The notes below the pieces were generated by a model. It did not search any database. It had not been told where the DNA came from and saw nothing but the letters and a program-made list of their open reading frames with translations. Of a DNA stretch of 64,000 nucleotides, positions 52,083-60,970 are shown piece by piece. Positions within the stretch are counted from its first letter, which is position 1. Each line of letters begins with the position of its first letter. The position numbers were made by a program, and so were the translations under genes. The stretch comes from Butyrivibrio sp. UBA3740 (GTDB taxonomy: Bacteria > Bacillota > Clostridia > Lachnospirales > Lachnospiraceae): the NCBI GenBank assembly GCA_002372465.1, contig DFGW01000250.1, positions 1-64,000 of the forward strand. Reading direction: 5' to 3'.

Positions 52083-53102
52083 ATGCCAATAAGAGTTAAC
52101 AGTTTCATGGGAAAGTTTGGATGGTTCGCCAGAAAGCATTTCCCTATGCTTGCAAGTAATGCGTACCTTAAGCTTCAGTTCGTCACAAGAAGTAAGTCCC
52201 AGAAGGCTTACTGTGACTACTTCCTGAGTGCCAAGGAAGTTCCGATGCCCAACGTTGTGAACATCGAGACCATCAACAGATGTAATTCCACCTGTGCCTT
52301 CTGCACAGCTAATGTTCATGCTGAGAAAAGACCTCTTGCCAAGATCGACGATAAACTCTATGAGAACATCATTGATCAGCTGGCAGACTGGGGCTACAAG
52401 GGACATCTGACACTGTACGGGAACAACGAGCCATGGCTTGATACCAAGATCGTGGAGAGACACAAGTACGCCAGGGAGAAGCTCCCGGACAGCTTTATCT
52501 TTATGTCCACCAACGGTCTTATCCTTAAGATTGAGGATGTTAAGGCCATCGCCCCATATATCAATCAGCTTATCATCAATAACTACTCTCTTGAGATGAA
52601 GCTTCACAAGAACATTCAGGAGATCTATGAATATGTGAAGGCTCATCCCGATGAGTTTAAGGACCTGGATATCCAGATTCAGATGAGATATCTTCAGGAG
52701 GTCCTTACAAACCGCGCAGGAAGTGCTCCTAATAAGCAGGAGACCCAGAAGGTTGTTAAGGAGACCTGTCTTCTTCCTTTTACTGACATGTGGATCATGC
52801 CAAACGGTAAGATGGGACTTTGCTGCTGCGACAACTTTGAAGTAACTGATTTTGGTGATCTTACCAAGATGAGCCTGAAGGAAGCCTGGGGTTCTGAGCA
52901 GTTCCAGAAGGTAAGAAGGGCCATCGCAGAAGGACGCCAGAACTATCCCTTCTGTAAGCATTGCGACTTCATTGACGCAGGCTTTAGAATGCAGATCGTT
53001 AACGCAATCCTTCGGGGTGATCAGGATGCTGCCAACAAGCTTGGCGGTCACGAGAGGATGAAGATCGGAAACAAGAACAACGAAGACGACGGAATCAGGT
53101 GA
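52083..53102 (+). CDS. Radical SAM enzyme with C-terminal SPASM-type cysteines
   Basis: 339 residues. C67-x3-C71-x2-C74 (NRCNSTCAFC) binds the radical-SAM iron-sulfur cluster, with LTLYGNNEPWLD as the G-x-x-E SAM-binding strand. A second cysteine set near the end (C in KETCLLPF, then GLCCCDN, and FCKHCDF) is typical of SPASM domains holding extra clusters. Such proteins oxidise or rearrange peptides, sugars or small alcohols. An ideal AAAGGAGAT ribosome site stands before ATG 52083. Placement between a GT-C and a GT2 suggests action on a sugar or a lipid-linked glycan, but this is inference. Confidence 0.9.
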   Translation: MPIRVNSFMGKFGWFARKHFPMLASNAYLKLQFVTRSKSQKAYCDYFLSAKEVPMPNVVNIETINRCNSTCAFCTANVHAEKRPLAKIDDKLYENIIDQLADWGYKGHLTLYGNNEPWLDTKIVERHKYAREKLPDSFIFMSTNGLILKIEDVKAIAPYINQLIINNYSLEMKLHKNIQEIYEYVKAHPDEFKDLDIQIQMRYLQEVLTNRAGSAPNKQETQKVVKETCLLPFTDMWIMPNGKMGLCCCDNFEVTDFGDLTKMSLKEAWGSEQFQKVRRAIAEGRQNYPFCKHCDFIDAGFRMQIVNAILRGDQDAANKLGGHERMKIGNKNNEDDGIR

Positions 53103-53110
53103 GGTAAACC

Positions 53111-54073
53111 GTGGATAAGATTGCTGTTTTGATCCCCTGCTATAATGAGGAGAAAACAATCGGGAAGGTGGTTCGCGATGCGAAGGCTGCTCTTCCTGAA
53201 GCAACTATATATGTGTACAATAACAACTCCAAGGACAGGACTGCAGAGATTGCAAAAGAGGCAGGAGCTGTTGTCCGAAATGAATTCATGCAGGGCAAGG
53301 GTAATGTCATAAGGCGTATGTTCCGCGAGATTGACGCCCTGGTCTATGTCATGGTGGACGGAGATGACACCTATCCAATGGAGTCTGCGCCTGAGATGGT
53401 GCAGATGGTCCTGGAGCACAATGCGGACATGGTTGTTGGTGACAGGCTTTCCTCTACCTACTATCAGGAGAATAAACGCCCCTTCCACAATTTTGGAAAC
53501 GATCTGGTTCGTCTTGCTGTCAACAAACTCTTTGGTAGCGATGTAAGGGACATCATGACCGGCTTTAGAGCTTTTTCCTACGAATTCGTAAAGACCTTCC
53601 CTGTGCTTTCAAAGGGATTCGAGATAGAGACCGAGATGACCATTCACGCAGTCTACAACAACATGCAGATAGATAATGTGGTCATTGATTACCGTGACAG
53701 GCCTGAAGGCTCTGTGTCAAAGCTTGACACCTTTGGAGACGGCTTCAAGGTCCTAAGGACCATAGCAAGGCTCTACAGGAGCTACAAGCCCTTTGGATTC
53801 TTTAGCATCATAGCCGCTTTTTTGGCTTTGCTTTCTATAATTTTCCTGGTCCCTATTATCCGTGAGTACTGGGTTACGGGACTGGTACCTAGATTCCCGA
53901 CACTTATTGTATGCTGCTTTGTAATGATGGCAGCTGCTTTAAGCTTATTCGCGGGGATAATCCTTTCTACTTTGGCAATCAACAACCGCCGTGAATTTGA
54001 GATGCAGCTCAATATGCTCCAGAGGCACAAAGAGACAGATTACGCCAAAGAGGATGAAGCATTCGAGAAGTAA
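53111..54073 (+). CDS. Glycosyltransferase family 2, polyprenyl-phosphate sugar synthase type
   Basis: 320 residues. The GT-A domain opens IAVLIPCYNEEKTIGKVVRDAK and has VYNNNSKDRTAEIA and YVMVDGDDTYPMESAPEMV (metal site D-G-D-D around residues 78-81), then GDRLSSTYYQENKRPFHNFGNDLV and MTGFRAFS. Two C-terminal helices anchor it. This is the pattern of DPM1/GtrB-like enzymes that make polyprenyl-phosphate sugars, the donors for GT-C proteins such as those on both sides. GTG start at 53111 with GAGGTAAACC upstream; no nearby ATG. Confidence 0.87.
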   Translation: MDKIAVLIPCYNEEKTIGKVVRDAKAALPEATIYVYNNNSKDRTAEIAKEAGAVVRNEFMQGKGNVIRRMFREIDALVYVMVDGDDTYPMESAPEMVQMVLEHNADMVVGDRLSSTYYQENKRPFHNFGNDLVRLAVNKLFGSDVRDIMTGFRAFSYEFVKTFPVLSKGFEIETEMTIHAVYNNMQIDNVVIDYRDRPEGSVSKLDTFGDGFKVLRTIARLYRSYKPFGFFSIIAAFLALLSIIFLVPIIREYWVTGLVPRFPTLIVCCFVMMAAALSLFAGIILSTLAINNRREFEMQLNMLQRHKETDYAKEDEAFEK

Positions 54074-54090
54074 AAGTGAGGACTTTTCCC

Positions 54091-55605
54091 ATGTCTTACA
54101 GTTTTGAGAAGAAAGGCGTGCTGCATAGACTCATCAGCGTGATATTCAGGATCACGGTTATGTTTATTCTCGCTGTGCTCATATTCGCAGACAAAATCCC
54201 TACCACGGAATTTCATAAGCGCACCTTTGTACAGCCCAATCTGGTGCTGCTGGCTATGGGAGTCATGGCTCTTTTGGTGATGAGACAGCTCCTTATCAGG
54301 AAAAGAGATATCCCCGGGTCTGTCTTTCCCGGCGCTATCATAGTTCTTTTTGTGACAACTGTTCTGGCTCTTCTTGGTATGTTTGAAACCGGATGGGACG
54401 CAGGAGAGGTTATGGATGATGCCATGAAAGTGGCAACCGGAGGCGCCATCAGTCCTGACTACTACTCGATTTACCCCAATAACAGGCTTTTATTCCTTAC
54501 ACTGACATTCCTGTTTAAGCCATTTGCATCATTGGGACTTAGTGATGCCAAGGCCTTGTATGGAATAGCAGTGGTCTTCCAGTGCCTTCTTTTCTGGCTC
54601 ACAGGTCTGATGCTCCACGATATTCTTCGGATCAGATTTGACAAGAGAACTGCTATGTTTGGCTACATTCTCTTCTGCCTTTTTGTGGGGATAAACCCAT
54701 GGATGTTTATCGTCTACACCGATGGAATGGGTATAATATTCCCTGTTCTTATACTTTGGATATTTGCTAAGGTTCCCGACGCAGCCTGGTATTTTACGGC
54801 TCTTAAATGGCTCCTGATGGTACTGGCGGCTGTTGCAGGTTATCATATGAAGGCCACACCGGTGGTGATGCTGATAGCTCTTATTATTTCTGCTGTCATA
54901 GCTTATCTTGGCGACCTTACGGAAAAGAAAAATCGGGCAGCTCTTTTAATAGTTCTTTTGGCCGGGGTACTGACTGTGCCCGGGATCAGTATAAGTGACA
55001 AGTACCTGGGCAATGCCTTTGAGACGGTTACAGGGACCACTATCAATCACGAGATGGAATATTCTTCCTTCGATTTCCTTAACATGGGACTTAATGATGA
55101 GAGCCATGGGACCATGAATGCGGAAGATGATAATTATTCTCTTTCCTTTGGAACCTATGATGAGAGAGTAGAGGGGAACAAGGACCGGATCAAAGAGAGA
55201 CTAAAAAGCTATGGTGCAGACGGTCTTGCCTGGCTCTACACAAGGAAGCTTCGTTTGAACTATAACGACGGATCATTTGGCTACGGACTTGGAGGGGAAG
55301 GCTTTATCGGAAGATCCTTTTCTGATGACAGTTTCCTTAACCATTGGCTAAGGCAGCTAATTTGGCCGGATCGCAGCGGTTTTAATGTGCTTTTGAATTA
55401 CTTGCAGATTCTGTGGCTTGGGATTTTGGCAGCGATGCTGTTTTTACAGATAAGGGATATTTACAGCTGTGCATTGGCGCTTTCCATCATGGGGATTACA
55501 GCTTTTACCTGTATATTTGAAGCGCAGCAGAGGTACCTTTTAGTATTTGCTCCAATTTATGTACTAGTCGCAGCGGGAGCGCTGATGAAGAATAAAGAAG
55601 ATTAA
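54091..55605 (+). CDS. GT-C type membrane glycosyltransferase
   Basis: About 504 residues with eleven or twelve helices. The first outer loop has GWDAGEVMDDAMKVATGG and then DYYSIYPNNRLLFL (about residues 90-135): a D-D pair followed by Y-x-x-Y-P-N-N, a pattern typical of Gram-positive GT-C proteins. LYTRKLRLNYNDGSFGYG lies in the late outer loop. ATG 54091 is preferred, with GTGAGGAC upstream; the frame is open from GTG 54076. It pairs with the polyprenyl-phosphate sugar synthase directly before it and ends the long + run at a terminator. Confidence 0.72.
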   Translation: MSYSFEKKGVLHRLISVIFRITVMFILAVLIFADKIPTTEFHKRTFVQPNLVLLAMGVMALLVMRQLLIRKRDIPGSVFPGAIIVLFVTTVLALLGMFETGWDAGEVMDDAMKVATGGAISPDYYSIYPNNRLLFLTLTFLFKPFASLGLSDAKALYGIAVVFQCLLFWLTGLMLHDILRIRFDKRTAMFGYILFCLFVGINPWMFIVYTDGMGIIFPVLILWIFAKVPDAAWYFTALKWLLMVLAAVAGYHMKATPVVMLIALIISAVIAYLGDLTEKKNRAALLIVLLAGVLTVPGISISDKYLGNAFETVTGTTINHEMEYSSFDFLNMGLNDESHGTMNAEDDNYSLSFGTYDERVEGNKDRIKERLKSYGADGLAWLYTRKLRLNYNDGSFGYGLGGEGFIGRSFSDDSFLNHWLRQLIWPDRSGFNVLLNYLQILWLGILAAMLFLQIRDIYSCALALSIMGITAFTCIFEAQQRYLLVFAPIYVLVAAGALMKNKED

Positions 55606-55608
55606 AAA

Positions 55609-55651
55609 GAAAGCCAGTAGATTCGCCTCTACTGACTTTCATGACTTTTTT
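55609..55651. terminator. Bidirectional terminator between convergent genes
   Basis: A 13-bp stem with one mismatch (55609-55621 with 55628-55640), loop TTCGCC, followed by T residues at 55645-55651 on the + strand and preceded by an A-run that gives a T-run on the - strand. It can serve both convergent genes. Confidence 0.85.
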
Positions 55652-56880
55652 TAGTTATCCTGTTGGGCTTTATACTCTGCAGCTGCTTCTTCAGAAGGCT
55701 GTGCTAACGGGAATTCTCCTCTTATGTACTTCTCCCAGGATTCCGGGAAATATTCCTTCATCTGACCTTCGTCGTATCTGTAGTACTCATCAGGATCAAA
55801 TTCGCTTATCTTGATAAAGTCTGTCTCGAGGTAAGCATAGGGCTCGTTGTGCTCTGCAAAGTTGATGTAGTGGGCTATGATCCTTGAAAATACCTGACGT
55901 CCTTTAAGGGAGAGATGAAGATTATCCATCAGGTACTCGCTTGCGGTGTCAAGGTAAAGGTCGCAGTGCTTCATGAACATGGTATCAATGCAGGTACATT
56001 CTTTGTCTTCGGCAACATTCTGAACTTTCTTGGCATAGTCTGCAAGAGTTCCAACTCCGTTACTTACTATGTAGGAATCACCGATATAGGTTCCATCGGG
56101 ATCAACATAAATTCCGTAAAAAGGAGTGATCAGGATGAACTGTGCATTTGGGCTTATCTCTCTTAATACATCGATTCCCTTGCAATATGCATTGTAGAAG
56201 GAGTGGTACTGAACTGTTTCGGTCTCATAGATGGTAGAATCAAGGGGAGCTTCATTGAAGAAGTCGTTGGCGCCATACTCAATGATGTAATAGTCAACCT
56301 CTTCAGGCTTTACCATGTTCATCTTCTCAAGAGTGTTTGGGTACTGGGCTAAAGTGGTCTCTCTGTTCGCCTTTCCTGCAAGGGCATAAGCCATTCCAAG
56401 GAAGGAAGTGGATGCCATGGTCTCAGGATTGGTGTCATTTGTGGACTTTTCAAGAGTACAGGTCGTTCCGCCGATTGAGAGGTTATAGGGGATGCAGTTT
56501 GGAACCCTGTTCATGATAAGAGCAGTAAGGTCCGTCACATCGCTGCTTCCGTTTGCCAGCTGGCTGTCTCCGAAGTAAACTATTTCAACAACTTCATCTC
56601 TGTCAATTGATGTGGATTCGGATGCCTCGTTAGAAGCACTCTCCTGTGTACTTGCAGTATTTGCAGCACTTTCACCTTCCTCCAGAAGCGGTTCAAAAAG
56701 ATCTTTTACAACCACGGTAGACTTATCTTCAGATGAAGCGTCGGTGCTCTCGGCTTCTGTGGCATCGTCATTTACATATTCTGTGGCTTCCTGTGGCTGC
56801 TCTTTTGATAAGGAACAACCGGTCAGAGCCAGGGTAGCTGTCATGAATAATGAAATAAAGAACTTAGTGTGTTTTTTCAT
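55651..56880 (-). CDS. SGNH/GDSL hydrolase lipoprotein
   Basis: 409 residues. A lipoprotein signal peptide ends in LALTGC (lipidated C22), followed by an acidic Ser/Thr-rich linker to about residue 95. The hydrolase domain has FGDSQ (nucleophile S106), EYGANDFF (G-x-N-D block) and MDNLHLS (catalytic Asp and His), a complete SGNH set. It sits outside the cell membrane and could be an esterase that removes or transfers acyl groups on the glycan. ATG 56880 is chosen because GAGGAGAT lies just upstream; the frame is open to 56910. It is divergent from the VTC operon. Confidence 0.87.
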   Translation of the reverse strand: MKKHTKFFISLFMTATLALTGCSLSKEQPQEATEYVNDDATEAESTDASSEDKSTVVVKDLFEPLLEEGESAANTASTQESASNEASESTSIDRDEVVEIVYFGDSQLANGSSDVTDLTALIMNRVPNCIPYNLSIGGTTCTLEKSTNDTNPETMASTSFLGMAYALAGKANRETTLAQYPNTLEKMNMVKPEEVDYYIIEYGANDFFNEAPLDSTIYETETVQYHSFYNAYCKGIDVLREISPNAQFILITPFYGIYVDPDGTYIGDSYIVSNGVGTLADYAKKVQNVAEDKECTCIDTMFMKHCDLYLDTASEYLMDNLHLSLKGRQVFSRIIAHYINFAEHNEPYAYLETDFIKISEFDPDEYYRYDEGQMKEYFPESWEKYIRGEFPLAQPSEEAAAEYKAQQDN

Positions 56881-56953
56881 AAAATATCTCCTCGTCTTTC
56901 CAAGAAACAATTCTAAACACTTTAATTTAATTTGAAAAGTGCTTTGGATAAAT

Positions 56954-56992
56954 CTTAAGGAGTTCTGCTGCTAATCTTAAGAAATTCTTAAG
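56954..56992. promoter_or_regulatory. Phased CTTAAG repeats resembling a PmrA-type response-regulator box
   Basis: CTTAAG occurs at 56954, 56976 and 56987. The last two are separated by AAATT, giving an exact 11-bp period that fits the Y-TTAA-K-N5-Y-TTAA-K box of PmrA/OmpR-family regulators. The first copy is 22 bp upstream, two periods away, with a degenerate unit between. The third copy overlaps the -35 of the predicted promoter of the VTC operon, the position used by activators of this class. Confidence 0.55.
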
Positions 56993-57017
56993 AAATTAAC
57001 TGAATTGCGCTCATAAT
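56988..57017 (+). promoter_or_regulatory. Candidate promoter for VTC-DUF4956-CotH operon
   Basis: -35 TTAAGA (56988-56993) and -10 CATAAT (57012-57017) with an 18-base spacer; the -35 is embedded in the last CTTAAG repeat. The leader to the first ATG would be about 105 bases. Other weak -10 candidates (TATAAC near 57035) exist. Confidence 0.4.
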
Positions 57018-57128
57018 TTCAAAGAAAAGCACGATATAACGTTAACTTTCTTCAATAGACATCAAAACCCAAACATGATAAAGTAGGAAACAGCGAAAAA
57101 CTGTCAAAAAGACCAGGAAGTAAGCCTA

Positions 57129-57830
57129 ATGAAGAAATACAGGAATGAATGGAAGTACCAGTGTCACGAAAAAACTCTCCTGGAAGTTATGGAGCGTCTT
57201 AAGGGAACACTGACTCCGGATCATAACGGCGATGAAGGTACCTATGTGGTGAGATCTGTGTATTTCGATGATCCCCAGGGATCCTTTGCCATGGACACCG
57301 AGGCGGGCGTATCCCACAGGTACAAGTACCGCATCAGGTATTACGGAAATGACACCGGTACTCTTAAATTAGAAAAAAAAGAGAAGCTGGATGGCAGATG
57401 CCACAAGGACAGCTGCAGATTGTCCTTGGAAAACTTTGAGAAGATCATGAAGGGTGACTACCTTGAAGTTTTCTGGGAGACCGACAACAAGGTGCTAAAG
57501 GAGTTTTGTGTCAAGGCAAACACAATGCTTCTATCACCCAAGGTCATCGTAGAATATGACAGAACTGCGGTTATCGAGCCCTTTGCAAACATAAGGATTA
57601 CAGCAGATCGGAATATCTCTTTTTCTCCTGAGGTTGACAGGTTCCTTGAAGGAGATTATCTGAGAAACCCGATCCTTACGAAGGACCAGCATGTCCTGGA
57701 GGTTAAGTTTGATCATGTGCTTCCGGGATATATCAAGCGAATAGCCAGTGACGACAAGCTTATTCAAAGCTCTTTTTCCAAATATTATCTGGCCAGAAAA
57801 AATATGAGCAACACAGGAAGGAGATTTTAA
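57129..57830 (+). CDS. VTC-domain protein (polyphosphate-polymerase-like)
   Basis: 233 residues spanning one VTC/CYTH-like tunnel domain. RNEWKYQC at the start, RSVYFDD, HRYKYRIRYYG, LKLEKKEKLDGRCHKDS, VIVEYDRTAVIEP, and VLEVKFDHVLPGYIKRI supply the alternating Lys/Arg and Glu residues that line the triphosphate tunnel. In yeast, VTC4 makes polyphosphate; the bacterial stand-alone forms have no settled function. An AGGAAG site precedes ATG 57129. It is first in a three-gene unit with DUF4956 and CotH, a combination seen in many bacteria. Confidence 0.88.
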   Translation: MKKYRNEWKYQCHEKTLLEVMERLKGTLTPDHNGDEGTYVVRSVYFDDPQGSFAMDTEAGVSHRYKYRIRYYGNDTGTLKLEKKEKLDGRCHKDSCRLSLENFEKIMKGDYLEVFWETDNKVLKEFCVKANTMLLSPKVIVEYDRTAVIEPFANIRITADRNISFSPEVDRFLEGDYLRNPILTKDQHVLEVKFDHVLPGYIKRIASDDKLIQSSFSKYYLARKNMSNTGRRF

Positions 57831-57833
57831 AAC

Positions 57834-58493
57834 ATGTTGACTGCATTTACTGAAGCAGCTAATCATTTCAATAATCCGGCACTTACCACATCAACCATTC
57901 TTTCGGTTATAGGAATGGTTCTTGTGCTGTCTGTCATGGAGTTTTTGGTATACAGGTTTGTTTCAAACAGGGAGTTCTATAACAGATCCTTTAATATCAC
58001 CCTGGCTGTGCTCCCGTTTTTCATTGCTACCATTGTGCTCTCACTTCAGTCCAATCTGGTAATAACCCTTGGTACCATCGGAGCTCTTGCAATCCTCAGA
58101 TTCAGGACTGCAATCAAGAATCCCGTGGACATGCTTTATCTGCTCTGGTCTGTTCATATCGGGATCACCTGCGGATGCCAGCTATATCAGCTTTCCTTCA
58201 TCACATTCATCGTGGTTACTCTGATACTCATAGTCTTTGAGCTTGTGAAGATCGGAAAGGCTTCCTATGTGCTGGTTTTCCACTATGAAGGAGATGGCGA
58301 CTTTGACCTTGACGGGAATCTCAAGGGCGCAAACTGCAAGTACAAGGTAAAGAGCCGCAACTATACTTCAACAGGTGTTGACTATGTGGTGGAGCTTTCA
58401 AGGTGCAACGTGGAAGAAGTGGTAAAGAGCCTTAAGAGTGCAGGAATTGAGAAGCTTTCTGTCATGGAATATGACAACGACGACATCGTGTGA
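57834..58493 (+). CDS. DUF4956 membrane protein
   Basis: 219 residues. Three or four helices lie within residues 18-135 (including FNITLAVLPFFIATIVLSLQSN), with the conserved LGTIGALAILRFRTAIKNPVDMLYLLWSVHIGITCG (about residues 80-115) that marks DUF4956. A soluble C-terminal part follows (CKYKVKSRNYTSTGVDYVVELS). Function is unknown; genomic pairing with VTC-domain and CotH genes is a recurring feature. It begins 3 bases after the VTC stop with AAGGAGAT upstream. Confidence 0.87.
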   Translation: MLTAFTEAANHFNNPALTTSTILSVIGMVLVLSVMEFLVYRFVSNREFYNRSFNITLAVLPFFIATIVLSLQSNLVITLGTIGALAILRFRTAIKNPVDMLYLLWSVHIGITCGCQLYQLSFITFIVVTLILIVFELVKIGKASYVLVFHYEGDGDFDLDGNLKGANCKYKVKSRNYTSTGVDYVVELSRCNVEEVVKSLKSAGIEKLSVMEYDNDDIV

Positions 58494-58529
58494 TATGGAG
58501 CAATCCGTATATCACAAAAGAGAGAATAC

Positions 58530-60953
58530 ATGAGTAAAAAATCTTTAGGAACAGTTCTTTTAGCATTAATAGGACTTATGGTGGTCCTGGGCGTGCTTGT
58601 CAGCAGGGGGCAGGGACGCTCCGGATCATTTGTTGTGGACAGAAATACCGCAGAGCAGATGATGTCGGAAAAAGCCTGTGAAACTGAGCTTTTCCCTGAC
58701 ATCTATTTTGATGAGGAAAAGCTCTTTCTGGATGAGACCACAGGTACCTACTTCTATTCGCTGGTAGAGGGCTCTCCCACAGCATATGAGCCGGATATAA
58801 AGGCTGTTTCCACCATCGGAGAAAGCGATGCCGGGGAAAAGAACTTTAGGCCAAGGGTCTACTTCATAGACCACTCAATCACCGATGAACTCATTTCATC
58901 CAACACTCCCATTGAAATGCTTATATGCGATGATGAGAAGTACTGGAATTGTCAGCTTATATGTACGACTCTGCCCCTTATGAGCCTTGAGGTTCCTGAG
59001 GGGATAGGGGAAGTGGATGCACAGATGGAGATGACTCTTTTTGACAATGAGTCTGATGCAGCCATGCGCCTTGTAACCTCCGGGGGAACAGTCAGGATCA
59101 GGGGAGGCTTATCAAGAGAATTCGCCAAGAATTCGTACAAATTGTCGCTTAGGACCGAGTCCGTTGGTAACAGCAAAAGATCCAATGACATCTCTCTTCT
59201 TGGGATGAGGAAGGATGATGACTGGATCTTAAACTGCCTCTACAACGACCATGAAAAGGTGAGGAACACCTTAAGCCATAACCTCTGGACCGACAGCTGT
59301 GGAACAGACAATTGCTACAATGTTGAGACCGGTGTTAAGTATAAGTATCTGGAGCTGTTTGTAAATGGCGAGTACAGAGGACTTTACACCCTGGGATATA
59401 AGCCGGATGAGAAGACCATGAATTCCCAGGCGCTAAAGGCCAATGAGGGAATCTACAAAAAAGAGTTTTACCATGTTGTGGGCTTTGAGACGGATTATCT
59501 GCAGGAGCCGATTTTTGATTACTACACAAGGATCGAAGAAAATGCCCATGATCCCCGGGTGCTAAAAAAGCTTATCGACTGGGACAATATCCTTGACTTC
59601 AATCTCTTTATGAATCTGGTTCAGGGTACCGACAATATGGAGCACAATTACTATGTGCTTCTGAAGGACACCGGGGACGGACCTAAGGGAATCTACATCC
59701 CCTGGGATCTGGACCTTTGCTGGGGCTTTGAATGGGCTGAGAATACCATTGCCAACACCGGATTTTATGTGGTTCCGCCCTATGAGAACATTCTTTTCAT
59801 AGATGATCCTCTGACCCAGCTTATGGCGGACTGTGACAAGGAGACCTATTCAAAACTATGTAAGAAATATCGCGAGCTGAGGGCTGGCGGATGGTCTGAC
59901 GAGACTATCAATGATTTGATCGATGAGTATCAGGACGATATTTTCGGGTCCGGAGCCTATTACAGGGACTGTGCAAAGTGGCCGGATGGCTGCTATGTTG
60001 AGGGACTTACATCCCTGGATAACTTCAGAGATTATGTAAATCAGAGACTTTCCTATATGGATTCATATATCGAAAGGCTTGAGACAGCTCTTTCTGACAA
60101 CCAGTTCATCAATCAGAGCTATAAGTACGAGCACTGGGATGAATCCATTGTGGGAGTTGAGATCAATGACAAGAGTCTTTTGGAGGATCCTGAATACCTG
60201 GAGTTTTTTGAGTATATGGGAATTGATCCTTCAAAAGTGAACGAGGACATCAAGTACATCGTATGCAAGCCCGGGGAGAAAAAAGCTGAATATATCGACA
60301 GCTCTTTTGCTGAAGACGACAGCCTTGAAACTGAGTTTGGACGTGTGACTTTAGAGCGGGAAGATATGGACTATGACTACGAGGAAGACGTATCGCTCCT
60401 TATAGACGGCGTTCATTATATGATCTCTTCGCCCATAGATCCTGAGCCTTTGACTGTTTCTGTGGCCTATGGGGACAGAGCTGTGGAGATGTACATGAAG
60501 TCTTCATACAAGGTCAAGGCAAAGCCTGAAGATATCCCAAGTATTAACATCTGGCTCAGATACCTGGATAATCTGGCGGGGAAAGTTCTATTGCAGGTAA
60601 ATGACACGGGAATTGCCGGCATTGACCCTGATACCTTCCTGTCACAGTTTGATCTGGATCTGGCAGGCTATGGCTCTGTTGCTGAGGCACTTAAGGATAA
60701 CCAGGCGATTACTTTCCTTTTGGAGGGGAAGTCAGGCGCAGGTTATCTTGTCAAAGACCCTTACGTGAATGGTACTTATCTGGAAACCCCTATTGGAAGC
60801 TACGCCTATTATGAGGGTGAAAGTGGCTATGGTATCTACATCGATGGCGTAGAGTGCGTCACAGGCTCTTTTGACGAGGAGAGAGAACCTGTAAGTATCA
60901 GAGTCTTCAATGAGGATTGGACGCAGGAGACTGATCAGTTTGTCCCTGAGTGA
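58530..60953 (+). CDS. CotH kinase family secreted/membrane-anchored protein
   Basis: 807 residues. An N-terminal hydrophobic segment (about 5-25) exports or anchors it. The CotH core shows VRIRGGLSREFAKNSYKLSLRTE (R-G-x-x-S-x-x-x-x-K-x-S/Y, about residues 190-212), DDDWILNCLYNDHEKVRNTLSHNLW, then NLVQGTDNMEHNYYVLLKD and IYIPWDLDLCWGFEW with the catalytic-type aspartates. CotH phosphorylates serines in Bacillus spore coat proteins; here it probably acts outside the membrane on an unknown target. The last 250 residues are a family-unassigned beta-rich tail. Third gene of the VTC operon. Confidence 0.87.
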   Translation: MSKKSLGTVLLALIGLMVVLGVLVSRGQGRSGSFVVDRNTAEQMMSEKACETELFPDIYFDEEKLFLDETTGTYFYSLVEGSPTAYEPDIKAVSTIGESDAGEKNFRPRVYFIDHSITDELISSNTPIEMLICDDEKYWNCQLICTTLPLMSLEVPEGIGEVDAQMEMTLFDNESDAAMRLVTSGGTVRIRGGLSREFAKNSYKLSLRTESVGNSKRSNDISLLGMRKDDDWILNCLYNDHEKVRNTLSHNLWTDSCGTDNCYNVETGVKYKYLELFVNGEYRGLYTLGYKPDEKTMNSQALKANEGIYKKEFYHVVGFETDYLQEPIFDYYTRIEENAHDPRVLKKLIDWDNILDFNLFMNLVQGTDNMEHNYYVLLKDTGDGPKGIYIPWDLDLCWGFEWAENTIANTGFYVVPPYENILFIDDPLTQLMADCDKETYSKLCKKYRELRAGGWSDETINDLIDEYQDDIFGSGAYYRDCAKWPDGCYVEGLTSLDNFRDYVNQRLSYMDSYIERLETALSDNQFINQSYKYEHWDESIVGVEINDKSLLEDPEYLEFFEYMGIDPSKVNEDIKYIVCKPGEKKAEYIDSSFAEDDSLETEFGRVTLEREDMDYDYEEDVSLLIDGVHYMISSPIDPEPLTVSVAYGDRAVEMYMKSSYKVKAKPEDIPSINIWLRYLDNLAGKVLLQVNDTGIAGIDPDTFLSQFDLDLAGYGSVAEALKDNQAITFLLEGKSGAGYLVKDPYVNGTYLETPIGSYAYYEGESGYGIYIDGVECVTGSFDEEREPVSIRVFNEDWTQETDQFVPE

Positions 60954-60970
60954 TATTTGGTGCGGTTTAG

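Noticed and set aside
52044-53204. A 386-codon open frame on the - strand
   Set aside because: It is entirely antisense to the radical SAM gene, which has clear cysteine motifs and an ideal ribosome site. The antisense frame shows no recognisable domain and is open because of codon bias on the other strand.
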